Assembly: GCA_031258755.1 (NCBI GenBank)
Contig: JAIRMK010000116.1
Coordinates: 1-6,965, forward strand
DNA from: Prevotellaceae bacterium
GTDB taxonomy: Bacteria; Bacteroidota; Bacteroidia; Bacteroidales; UBA932
DNA length: 6,965 bases
Direction of reading: 5' to 3'
Under the pieces are notes generated by a model that was not told the DNA's origin, searched no databases, and worked only from the letters and a program-made list of their open reading frames with translations. Position numbers and translations under genes: made by a program. Below are positions 1 to 6,206 of this stretch, piece by piece. Position 1 is the first letter of the stretch; each line of letters starts with the position of its first letter.

Positions 1-725
1 GTAAAAAGACGATAAGCGGGAATGGCTTGATGCAATAACCAACGGCTTCCGTCGATATACGTGGCTCCGGCATTCCGGCACAGCGCCTTCAAGGGTTTGT
101 GCGCATAGTCGGCGTCTAACACCGTATGTTGTGCGGTCAGATGTAAATGTGTAGCCACGTTGGCCGCAGCAGGCAGCGTATTTATAATCACTTCATACGC
201 GTCGCTATGCTGCAACACCTCCATCAAAGACAGGGATGTGGCATGAAACAATTGGGCTACCGCTTCAGCACGGTCGGCTGTTCGGTTGGCTATGACCAAC
301 GTGGCGCCCGCATGCGCCAACGCACAAGCCGCCGCACGCCCCGCGCCTCCCGCGCCAAGCACCACACATCGCCGTCCGTTTAGCGTAATGCCGGCCTCCG
401 CCAATGCTCCGGTTACACCCTGCACATCGGTATTGTAGCCCCGCAGCACATCCTGCCGCCACACCACCGTATTCACGGCCTGCAATAACGCGGCATCTTC
501 ACTGAGCGCTGCCATAAGCGGCAGCACCAGTTCTTTCAATGGCATGGTAATATTCATGCCCGACAAACCATGTGCATGGAACAAGCGCATTACTTCTTCC
601 GCCGTAGCGGCAGGAAACAGTTCATACTTATATTTTCCGTGATACGCCGCATGAAACAACGCCGGACTTTTGCTCTGTGAAACCGGCATGCCCGCCAATC
701 CAAAACATTTTACACCAGAAGACAT
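1..725 (-). CDS. aroE: Shikimate dehydrogenase (AroE), C-terminus cut by window edge
   Basis: This gene encodes the NADP-dependent enzyme that reduces 3-dehydroshikimate to shikimate in the cytosolic chorismate pathway to aromatic amino acids. Translating from the ATG at 725 gives 241 residues open to position 3. The N-terminal substrate domain shows GMPVSQSKSP (12-21), the family's S-x-S shikimate-binding segment. NITMPLKE (58-65) carries the expected catalytic Lys64, AVNT lies at 83-86, and GYNTDVQG (96-103) carries the expected catalytic Asp100. The Rossmann domain shows GAGGAGRA (124-131) and NRT (147-149), the usual NADP-phosphate motif. LLHQA near the end matches the C-terminal helix whose Gln contacts shikimate, so only a few residues should be missing (family about 245-280 aa). 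The start lies 11 nt after the upstream methyltransferase stop, so the two are probably cotranscribed. Nothing suggests a pseudogene. Confidence 0.93.
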   Translation of the reverse strand, partial: MSSGVKCFGLAGMPVSQSKSPALFHAAYHGKYKYELFPAATAEEVMRLFHAHGLSGMNITMPLKELVLPLMAALSEDAALLQAVNTVVWRQDVLRGYNTDVQGVTGALAEAGITLNGRRCVVLGAGGAGRAAACALAHAGATLVIANRTADRAEAVAQLFHATSLSLMEVLQHSDAYEVIINTLPAAANVATHLHLTAQHTVLDADYAHKPLKALCRNAGATYIDGSRWLLHQAIPAYRLF

Positions 726-736
726 ATACTTTACTT

Positions 737-1540
737 TTATATATCCTTAAATCCACGTTGCCGCATGGCTTCAAACGTCAATACAGCCGTGGTCACCGAC
801 ACATTCAGCGAATCGATTTTTCCACGCATGGGAATTTTTATCCGCGCATCGGCGTGTTCCAGCCAAAATGCCGTGAGGCCGGTGGCCTCTGTTCCCATCA
901 CAATGGCGCAGGGTTGCGTAAAATCCGTTTCATGATATTTTTGTGACGCCTCCAACTCCGCTGCGAAAGACTTAATGCCCTTGGCTTTCAACCACTGCAG
1001 CGCACTTTCGGAAGAGCAGGTCACCACCTGTTGGGTAAACACACACCCGATACTCGAACGAATTACATTCGGATTATACAGGTCTGTATGCGGATCACAA
1101 ATCACCACCGCATCGGCGGCGGCGGCATCGGCCGTACGCAACACTGCCCCCAAGTTCCCCGGCTTTTCTACCGCTTCCATAATAATGACAAACGGATTTT
1201 TCGACAACTTCACCTCATCCAGTGAGCATTTATTCAACAGCATCACCGCCACCAGACCGTCCGAATTTTCACGGTAGGCCATTTTAGCAAACACCTCGCC
1301 ACTTACCGGATACACTCGGGTGGACGCGGGCAGCGAATGTTCAAAGATAGTGGCCGTGCCTATCCGGTCACATAAAAAAAGCGAATTCAATTTGTAGCCC
1401 GATGACAACGCTTGCTTTATTTCGCGTGCACCTTCCACCACAAACAAACCTTGTGCATGTCGCTCTCGTGATTTCTCTTTTAGCTCAAGCACATTAGCGA
1501 TTTTTGAATTACGCAGGGACGTAATAAGCGCCTCTCTCAT
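737..1540 (-). CDS. TrmH/SpoU-family RNA 2'-O-ribose methyltransferase
   Basis: This is a 267-aa SPOUT-class, SAM-dependent RNA ribose methyltransferase. Residues about 29-100 (GLFVVEGAREIKQAL onward) resemble the RNA 2'-O-ribose methyltransferase substrate-binding domain. The catalytic trefoil-knot domain has motif 1 (EKPGNLGAVLRTA, 125-137, with Asn129 and Arg135), motif 2 (VMGTEATGLT, 214-223) and motif 3 (IPMRGKIDSLNVSVT, 236-250, with Asn246). The target RNA cannot be read from sequence. Relatives modify 23S rRNA (RlmB, TsnR type) or tRNA (TrmH). The frame is open to an ATG at 1582, which would overlap miaB by 23 nt. The ATG at 1540 is preferred because MREALITSLRNSKI matches where the family normally begins and leaves a 19-nt gap after miaB. 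It lies in a minus-strand cluster between miaB and aroE. Confidence 0.9.
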   Translation of the reverse strand: MREALITSLRNSKIANVLELKEKSRERHAQGLFVVEGAREIKQALSSGYKLNSLFLCDRIGTATIFEHSLPASTRVYPVSGEVFAKMAYRENSDGLVAVMLLNKCSLDEVKLSKNPFVIIMEAVEKPGNLGAVLRTADAAAADAVVICDPHTDLYNPNVIRSSIGCVFTQQVVTCSSESALQWLKAKGIKSFAAELEASQKYHETDFTQPCAIVMGTEATGLTAFWLEHADARIKIPMRGKIDSLNVSVTTAVLTFEAMRQRGFKDI

Positions 1541-1559
1541 AGTATCGTTATGTATAAAA

Positions 1560-2897
1560 TTATCTATGCATGAATTCACCAATCAATGTGGCCGAAGAAC
1601 AACGTATGATTTTAACATTTACATACGTACCAATATCACAGTTATTTTTCGGAAAAACCACTACTTTATTTTGTGGTGTACGGCCAAATAATTCTTCGGC
1701 AGAACGCTTTGATACGCCTTCTACCAACACTTCTCGCACTTGTCCCACTTCCTGCTCATTGCTTTTCAGCGATAAGGTATTATGCAACGCAATAATCTCA
1801 TTCAGCCGGCGCGTTTTTTCCTCCGGCGGCACATCATCCTTAAAATGACGGGCAGCCTTCGTGTTCGGCCGCTCCGAATATTGAAACATAAACGCCTGGT
1901 CGAACCCCACCTCCCGCATCAGTGACAAAGTGGCTTCATGGTCTTCCAGGGTTTCGCTGCAAAAACCGGCAATAATATCTGTGGAGATGGCGCAACCGGG
2001 AATGATTTCACGGATTTTCGCCACCCGCGCCAAATATTCTTCCCGCGTATATTTCCGGTTCATCAGTGTCAGTATCCGCGTGCTGCCCGACTGTACCGGC
2101 AAATGAATATGGTCGCAAATATTCGGATACATCGCCATTGTGTACAGCACGCCATTACTCATATCTTTCGGATGCGACGTGGCAAAACGCACGCGCAACT
2201 GCGGGCTCACCAAAGCCACCAACTCCAACAGGCGGGCAAAATTCACAACTTTCGCCGGCTCTTTCACATCCGCCCATGCATACGAATCTACATTTTGCCC
2301 CAGCAGCGTCACTTCACGGTACCCGCGCTCAAACAGTTCCTGCACTTCGCGCACAATGGTTGCCGGCTCGCGGCTTCGCTCGCCGCCCCGCGTATAAGGC
2401 ACTACGCAGTAGGTACACATGTTGTTGCAGCCCCGCATAATCGACACAAAAGCCGTGACGCCGTTCTTATCCATCCGCACCGGCGAAATGTCGGCATACG
2501 TCTCTTCACGCGACAACAACACATTGATTGCTTTTTGCCCAAGCCCGGCCTGCGCCGTCAAACGCGGCAAGTCGCGATAAGCATCGGGGCCTGCCACAAT
2601 ATCCACAATTCCCTTTTCCAACAATTCTTCTTTCAACCGTTCGGCCATACAGCCCAACACGCCCACCAACAGCGCCGGATTGCGCCGTTTCTGCTGGCGG
2701 AACACTTCCAAACGCCCCCACACCCGCTGCTCCGCATTTTCACGTATTGAGCATGTATTCACAAATACCACATCGGCCGCTGCCAACTCGCTCGCCATAC
2801 CATAACCCGCCTGCTGCATGATGGCCGCCACCACTTCGCTGTCGTTCACATTCATCTGGCAACCATAGGTCTCGATATAAATAGCTTTGTTCTCCAT
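1560..2897 (-). CDS. miaB: tRNA-2-methylthio-N6-dimethylallyladenosine synthase (MiaB)
   Basis: MiaB is a radical-SAM methylthiotransferase that converts i6A37 to ms2i6A37 in tRNAs reading UNN codons. The protein is 445 aa, normal for the family. The N-terminal UPF0004 domain has ETYGCQMNVNDSE with Cys13, NTCSIRENAE with Cys49 and GCMAERL with Cys83; these three bind the auxiliary 4Fe-4S cluster. The radical-SAM motif CNNMCTYC gives Cys157, Cys161 and Cys164. A C-terminal TRAM domain (about 384-443) includes GRTPQNKVVVF. The MNVNDSE and YSERPNTKAA segments favour MiaB over the RimO and MtaB paralogues. The frame continues upstream to 2990, but those 31 residues are low-complexity and cross the promoter region. 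The ATG at 2897 (MENKAIYIETYG) is therefore chosen. It is the first gene of the cluster, with its own promoter candidate just upstream and no visible Shine-Dalgarno sequence. Confidence 0.96.
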   Translation of the reverse strand: MENKAIYIETYGCQMNVNDSEVVAAIMQQAGYGMASELAAADVVFVNTCSIRENAEQRVWGRLEVFRQQKRRNPALLVGVLGCMAERLKEELLEKGIVDIVAGPDAYRDLPRLTAQAGLGQKAINVLLSREETYADISPVRMDKNGVTAFVSIMRGCNNMCTYCVVPYTRGGERSREPATIVREVQELFERGYREVTLLGQNVDSYAWADVKEPAKVVNFARLLELVALVSPQLRVRFATSHPKDMSNGVLYTMAMYPNICDHIHLPVQSGSTRILTLMNRKYTREEYLARVAKIREIIPGCAISTDIIAGFCSETLEDHEATLSLMREVGFDQAFMFQYSERPNTKAARHFKDDVPPEEKTRRLNEIIALHNTLSLKSNEQEVGQVREVLVEGVSKRSAEELFGRTPQNKVVVFPKNNCDIGTYVNVKIIRCSSATLIGEFMHR

Positions 2898-2905
2898 AAT
2901 TTTCA

Positions 2906-2913
2906 CAAAGATA
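2906..2913 (-). promoter_or_regulatory. Candidate -7 element for miaB cluster
   Basis: The minus strand reads TATCTTTG here, a match to the Bacteroidota -7 consensus TAnnTTTG. No clear TTTG-type -33 box is seen about 20 nt further upstream, where the sequence is only T-rich. Only 8 nt separate the element from the miaB ATG at 2897, so the mRNA would have almost no leader. It is assigned by motif and position alone. Confidence 0.45.
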
Positions 2914-2977
2914 TAAAAAAGTGGTTTAATAGTAAAGAAAAAATCTTTTATCAATAAGCAATTCAAAATTTTTCCGC

Positions 2978-2985
2978 TATATTTG
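2978..2985 (+). promoter_or_regulatory. Candidate -7 element for lipoprotein-SPOR-PurF-like operon
   Basis: TATATTTG followed by CAC is a good match to the Bacteroidota -7 box TAnnTTTG, placed 16 nt before the ATG at 3002. The surrounding sequence is AT-rich, and no strong -33 TTTG is apparent at the usual spacing. Together with the opposite-facing candidate at 2906-2913 it makes the gap of about 100 bp a divergent promoter region. Confidence 0.55.
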
Positions 2986-3001
2986 CACAAAATTGTTCAT
3001 C

Positions 3002-3457
3002 ATGAAAAAAATTATTCTTTTTTCACTTTTGCTATTAACAGTTTCTTCTTGTGTCAAATTAGAAGAAATCAAAATTAAAGACGCCAAAATCGACAACGTA
3101 TCGATCAAAACCATGTCGAACATAAGTTTTAACCTGGTGCTCAAGATTGAAAATGCCAACAAAAAAAATATTATTATTGACGACGTTGAACTTGATATAT
3201 GGTTGGGGGAAACGTATCTCGGCCTTCTCGAGTCCACCAACAAAACCACCCTTCCGTCCCAATTTAACGGCGACTTCGCTATACCGCTTCAAGCGTCGAT
3301 TAGCAACCTCGCCGCATTGACCGCCATCGGCAGTAATTTCGACAATATGTTAGATAAATTTGAAGTAATCGGTTTTGTCAAAGTCAAGGCAGGCGCGTTT
3401 ACCAAGAAACATAAAGTAACGAAAACAACCATCAAAGATTTACTCCGGAGTTTATGA
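3002..3457 (+). CDS. Lipoprotein with probable LEA type 2-like domain
   Basis: This is a 151-aa predicted lipoprotein. Residues 1-16 (MKKIILFSLLLLTVSS) form a signal peptide ending in a lipobox, VSSC, with Cys17 as the lipidated residue. The mature part (VKLEEIKIKDAKIDNVSI...) consists of alternating beta-strand-like segments. NISFNLVLKIENANKKNIIIDD and a hydrophobic strand pattern with LPSQFNGDFAIPLQ resemble LEA type 2 (WHy/LEA14) proteins, which are common as small lipoproteins in Bacteroidota. The molecular role of these proteins is unknown. An acidic pair (Glu20-Glu21) follows the cysteine, but it is too weak to claim a surface-export signal. The frame also opens at a TTG at 2993. The ATG at 3002 is preferred because it gives a clean signal peptide. 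Its stop overlaps the next start (ATGA at 3454-3457). Confidence 0.8.
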   Translation: MKKIILFSLLLLTVSSCVKLEEIKIKDAKIDNVSIKTMSNISFNLVLKIENANKKNIIIDDVELDIWLGETYLGLLESTNKTTLPSQFNGDFAIPLQASISNLAALTAIGSNFDNMLDKFEVIGFVKVKAGAFTKKHKVTKTTIKDLLRSL

Positions 3458-3924
3458 TGAGCCAAAAAAGATTTTTAATGGCAATAATTTTTCTGCTGGC
3501 GCATGGAGTCCTTGCGGCGCAAGAACGTGCAGACAGCCTCGTACGTCATCCCGACATGTTGTTGCATCTTCAATCACCGGCAGACAACGGCAGTCACATT
3601 ATTCTCAGGCAAAGCACGGCTATAAAGGAATTGTTCAATAATTATGTGGCACGAAATCACTACAAAAGATTACAGGGTTTTCGCGTACGGATTTTCTTCG
3701 ACAACAGTCAAAACGCCCGTCAGCGCGCCTTGGAGGCGGAAGCGAATTTCAGAACGCAATATCCCGACATGCCTACTTATTATACTTACCAAAATCTTTA
3801 TTTCAAGGTGGCTGTGGGCGATTTCCGCACCAAATCCGAAGCCATGCGTTTTCTCCGCGCTATTGTAGAACAATATCCCGGCGCTTTTATTATTAAAGAT
3901 CACATAAATTATCCGGCATTATGA
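3454..3924 (+). CDS. Secreted SPOR-like domain protein
   Basis: This 156-aa protein has an N-terminal signal peptide (MMSQKRFLMAIIFLLAHGVLAA, 1-22) with a signal peptidase I-like site near Ala21/Ala22. No lipobox cysteine is present, so a periplasmic location is expected. The C-terminal half (about 73-154) resembles a SPOR fold. GFRVRIFFDNS is the first strand, NARQRALEAEANFRTQYP a helix, and YYTYQNLYFKVAVGDFRT followed by SEAMRFLRAIVEQYPGAFIIKD is the typical F-x-V-x-V-G-D-F-x-T strand and second helix. SPOR domains bind denuded peptidoglycan glycans, often at the septum. Whether this one binds glycan is inferred from the family. The start overlaps the preceding stop by 4 nt and could equally be the second ATG at 3457. 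Its own stop overlaps the following gene's ATG in the same way. Confidence 0.83.
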   Translation: MMSQKRFLMAIIFLLAHGVLAAQERADSLVRHPDMLLHLQSPADNGSHIILRQSTAIKELFNNYVARNHYKRLQGFRVRIFFDNSQNARQRALEAEANFRTQYPDMPTYYTYQNLYFKVAVGDFRTKSEAMRFLRAIVEQYPGAFIIKDHINYPAL

Positions 3925-5801
3925 CAGATGCGCTGAACCATGAATGTGGCATTGCACTCATCAGATTGCGAAAACCGCTAAGCCATTACAAAAACAAATA
4001 TGGCACATGGTTCTATGGGTTACAACGCCTGTACCTGCTCATGGAAAAGCAGCATAACCGCGGACAGGACGGCGCCGGCGTAGCAGCGCTGAAGTTAGAC
4101 TCCCCTTCCGGCCGGCCTTACATTGACCGCACACGGTCTAACTCCGCCACGCCCATCCGCGATGTGTTCGACACTATCAACAACGCCACTTCCGTGCTCG
4201 AAAAAAAACACGATGTGAATGAGCAATGGATTAAGGAAAATGTGCCGTATCTTGCAGAACTTTATCTCGGGCACTTGCGCTACCGCACACACGGCAGCCT
4301 GTCTATCGAATACGTGCACCCGGTGGTGCGCCCCAGCAATTGGGAATCGCGCAACCTCGTGATTGCCGGAAATTTCAACCTCACTAACGCCGATGAAATT
4401 TTTGACCATCTGATAGAAATCGGGCAACACCCGCGCGACTTGTCGGACACGGTAACCGTTCTCGAAAAAATGGGTTTTTTCCTCGATGAAGAAAATGAAC
4501 GGATATATAAATTATTGCGTGAAACGGAAACCGACAAACGGAAAATAGCCCGCCTGCTGGCCGAACAACTTCACATCCCGAATGTGCTGCAAGCCGCCAC
4601 CCGTCGCTTCGACGGCGGGTATGCCATCGGCGGCCTTATCGGCAACGGCGACGCTTTTGTGCTGCGTGACCCGCACGGCATTCGTCCCGCTTTTTATTAT
4701 GCAGACGATGAAATTATAGTAGTAGCCTCCGAACGCCCCGTAATTCAAACAACCATGAAAGTACACACTTTCACGGTGAAAGAACTCATGCCCGGCGAGG
4801 CTATCATTATTAAACGCAATGGAAATTGGGAACTGCAACAAATACAACAACCCAAAAAACGAACCGCCTGTTCTTTTGAACGCATTTATTTTTCACGCGG
4901 CACCGACAAATATATTTACCGCGAACGTAAAAAACTCGGTGAACAATTGGCGCCGCAAATTCTGAAAACCATCAACTACGACCTCGACAATACCATTTTC
5001 TCTTACATTCCCAACACGGCCGAAACCGCTTTCCTCGGCATGGTAAAAGGTTTAGAGGATTTTCTCATTGAAGAAAAGAAAAAACAACTCCTTGCCCTTG
5101 ACAAAACCTCCGGCAACGAGGCTTTCCAACGCATCATGAACAAACGCCTGCGCGTGGAAAAAATCGCCGTAAAAGACGTGAAAATGCGTACTTTCATCAC
5201 CGAAGATACTTCACGCAACGACATGGTGGAACACGTGTATGACGTGACTTATGGCGTGGTACGTCGCGGCATCGACAGCCTTGTAATCATTGATGACTCT
5301 ATTGTGCGCGGCACTACGCTCAAACAAAGTATCCTGCGGATACTCGACCGGCTTGACCCCAAAAAGATTGTAATCGTAAGTTCTGCACCGCAAATACGCT
5401 ACCCCGACTGTTACGGTATTGAAATGTCGCACATGACCGAATTTTGCGCGTTTCTCGCCGCCATTGAACTGCTGAAAGAAACCAAACAGGCCGCCGTGAT
5501 TGAAGATGTGTACCGTAAATGCAAGGCGCAACAAGGCTTGCCCAGCGAACAACTCGTGAACCACGTAAAAGATATTTACCGCCCATTCACCGCAGAGCAA
5601 ATCGCGAGAAAGATAGCGGAAATTTTACGCCCGGCCGACATCAAAGCGGAAGTGGAAATTGTATATCAATCCATCGAAGGCTTGCATGCCGCTTGCCCCG
5701 GCCACACCGGCGACTGGTATTTTTCGGGCGACTACCCCACGCCCGGCGGCCATAAAGTAGTCAACAACGCGTTCATCAATTACTGCGAAAACGGCGTGTG
5801 A
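3921..5801 (+). CDS. PurF-like amidophosphoribosyltransferase homologue (long Bacteroidota form)
   Basis: This 626-aa cytosolic protein has the two-domain PurF architecture: an N-terminal class II (Ntn) glutaminase and a C-terminal PRPP-dependent transferase. Cys9 in HECGI would be the nucleophile after an 8-residue propeptide is removed. NRGQDGAG (46-53), GHLRYRTHG (117-125, Arg120) and SDT (175-177) match glutamine-binding segments. RDPHGIRP (249-256) is a PurF signature, and IIDDSIVRGTT (456-466) is the PRPP-binding loop. Differences from classical PurF (about 470-510 aa) include GNFNLTN (150-156) in place of HNGNLTN, and an extra segment around 375-415. The basic flexible loop before the PRPP motif is missing. 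Near the C-terminus WYFSGDYPTP replaces the Cys-containing segment of 4Fe-4S PurF. It may be a paralogue rather than the housekeeping PurF, so no symbol is given. It overlaps the upstream SPOR gene by 4 nt. Its TGA lies in a repeat. Confidence 0.85.
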   Translation: MTDALNHECGIALIRLRKPLSHYKNKYGTWFYGLQRLYLLMEKQHNRGQDGAGVAALKLDSPSGRPYIDRTRSNSATPIRDVFDTINNATSVLEKKHDVNEQWIKENVPYLAELYLGHLRYRTHGSLSIEYVHPVVRPSNWESRNLVIAGNFNLTNADEIFDHLIEIGQHPRDLSDTVTVLEKMGFFLDEENERIYKLLRETETDKRKIARLLAEQLHIPNVLQAATRRFDGGYAIGGLIGNGDAFVLRDPHGIRPAFYYADDEIIVVASERPVIQTTMKVHTFTVKELMPGEAIIIKRNGNWELQQIQQPKKRTACSFERIYFSRGTDKYIYRERKKLGEQLAPQILKTINYDLDNTIFSYIPNTAETAFLGMVKGLEDFLIEEKKKQLLALDKTSGNEAFQRIMNKRLRVEKIAVKDVKMRTFITEDTSRNDMVEHVYDVTYGVVRRGIDSLVIIDDSIVRGTTLKQSILRILDRLDPKKIVIVSSAPQIRYPDCYGIEMSHMTEFCAFLAAIELLKETKQAAVIEDVYRKCKAQQGLPSEQLVNHVKDIYRPFTAEQIARKIAEILRPADIKAEVEIVYQSIEGLHAACPGHTGDWYFSGDYPTPGGHKVVNNAFINYCENGV

Positions 5802-5877
5802 TTAGTGGTTAATGGTTAATGGTTAATGGTTAATGGTTAATGATTAATGATTAATGATTAATGATTAATGGTTAATC
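5801..5877 (+). repeat. Heptamer tandem array (GTTAATG / ATTAATG)
   Basis: This is a perfect 7-nt-period array. It has one ATTAGTG (5801-5807), five GTTAATG (5808-5842), four ATTAATG (5843-5870) and a degenerate GTTAATC (5871-5877). The two main variants are in homogeneous blocks rather than mixed, as expected from slippage-driven expansion. The array starts on the last base of the upstream gene's TGA. No gene in the array is evident. Confidence 0.92.
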
Positions 5878-5890
5878 GTAAGTCGTAAAT

Positions 5891-5917
5891 CCTTTCCCCG
5901 TTCTCCCTTTCCCCCTT
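5891..5917 (+). other. Pyrimidine-rich tract
   Basis: Twenty-six of 27 bases are C or T on the plus strand, with one G at 5900. The tract separates the heptamer array from the 43-bp units. It could be a simple-sequence remnant. It is not followed by a hairpin that would make it a terminator. Confidence 0.6.
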
Positions 5918-5921
5918 ACTC

Positions 5922-6133
5922 ATGCCATGAGGAAGTCGTTTGCAGGGGTACAAATGAAAAAATAATGCCATGAGGAAGTCATTTGCAGGGGTGCAAATGA
6001 AAAAATGACGTCGTCAGGAAGTCATTTGCAGGGGTACAAATGAAAAAATGACGTCGTCAGGAAGTCATTTGCAGGGGTACAAATGAAAAAATGACGTCGT
6101 CAGGAAGTCATTTGCAGGGGTACAAATGAAAAA
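5922..6133 (+). repeat. Five tandem ~43-bp units with internal hairpin
   Basis: Units begin at 5922, 5965, 6005, 6048 and 6091. Units 3-5 are identical 43-mers. Unit 2 is 40 nt, and unit 1 is the same 40-nt form plus a 3-nt tail. Units 1-2 share the head ATGCCATGAGG, while units 3-5 have ATGACGTCGTCAGG, which contains the short inverted repeat TGACG-T-CGTCA. All share a core of about 32 nt, with AGGAAGTC, an inverted repeat around GGGG and an A-run. In unit 2 the stem is a perfect 9 bp (TCATTTGCA at 5979-5987, TGCAAATGA at 5992-6000). The other copies have one or two non-Watson-Crick positions. The copies are contiguous with no unique spacers, so this is not a CRISPR. Confidence 0.93.
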
Positions 6134-6148
6134 ACATAGACGTGATTT

Positions 6149-6206
6149 TAGTGATTAACGGTTAACGGTTAGTGATTAATCACTAACCACTAATCACTAA
6201 TCACTA
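6149..6206. repeat. 58-nt imperfect palindrome with 22-nt perfect core
   Basis: Positions 6167-6188 are a perfect 22-nt palindrome centred between 6177 and 6178 (arm GGTTAGTGATT). The outer ends, TAGTGATTA (6149-6157) and TAATCACTA (6198-6206), also pair exactly. The right side has a 7-nt period (CACTAAC, CACTAAT, CACTAAT), so the palindrome is built from the same heptamer family as the left array, but inverted. It includes the TAG stop of the minus-strand cytochrome gene. As RNA it would form a long AU-rich hairpin that could serve as a bidirectional 3' end between convergent genes, though no U-tract follows it. Confidence 0.85.

Larger units (their letters stand above)
5802..6203. other. 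Gene-free convergent intergenic block made of repeats
   Basis: These 402 bp between two converging genes contain no credible gene. In order they hold the heptamer array, a short spacer, a pyrimidine-rich tract, five tandem ~43-bp units, a 15-bp spacer and a long palindrome. The ends are related: 14 nt at 5798-5811 (GTGATTAGTGGTTA) recur as an exact inverted copy at 6184-6197. The whole block is therefore bracketed by an inverted repeat that touches the stop codons on both sides. Confidence 0.85.

Noticed and set aside
1541..1582. Longer N-terminus for the RNA methyltransferase starting at 1582
   Set aside because: The extra 14 residues do not resemble the family N-terminus and would overlap miaB by 23 nt. 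The ATG at 1540 fits better.
1938..2750. Long plus-strand open frame (270 codons) antisense to miaB
   Set aside because: It lies entirely opposite a clear MiaB. Its translation is His/Arg/Gln-rich with no domain pattern, so it is a shadow of miaB codon use.
4095..5600. Several minus-strand open frames of 73-129 codons inside the PurF-like gene
   Set aside because: All are antisense to a strongly supported coding sequence and none shows motifs or an independent promoter.
5801..5877. Replication origin iterons
   Set aside because: There are no DnaA-box-like TTATCCACA motifs, and no replication gene is adjacent. A 7-nt AT-rich repeat alone is not enough.
5922..6133. CRISPR array
   Set aside because: The units are directly contiguous and nearly identical throughout. 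There are no unique spacers and no cas genes nearby.
5979..6133. Series of intrinsic terminators
   Set aside because: In the plus direction the hairpins are followed by A-runs. In the minus direction the T-run precedes the hairpin, so neither strand gives stem plus U-tract.
5798..6206. Insertion sequence or transposon
   Set aside because: There is no transposase frame and no target-site duplication I can identify. At most it is a small non-autonomous element.
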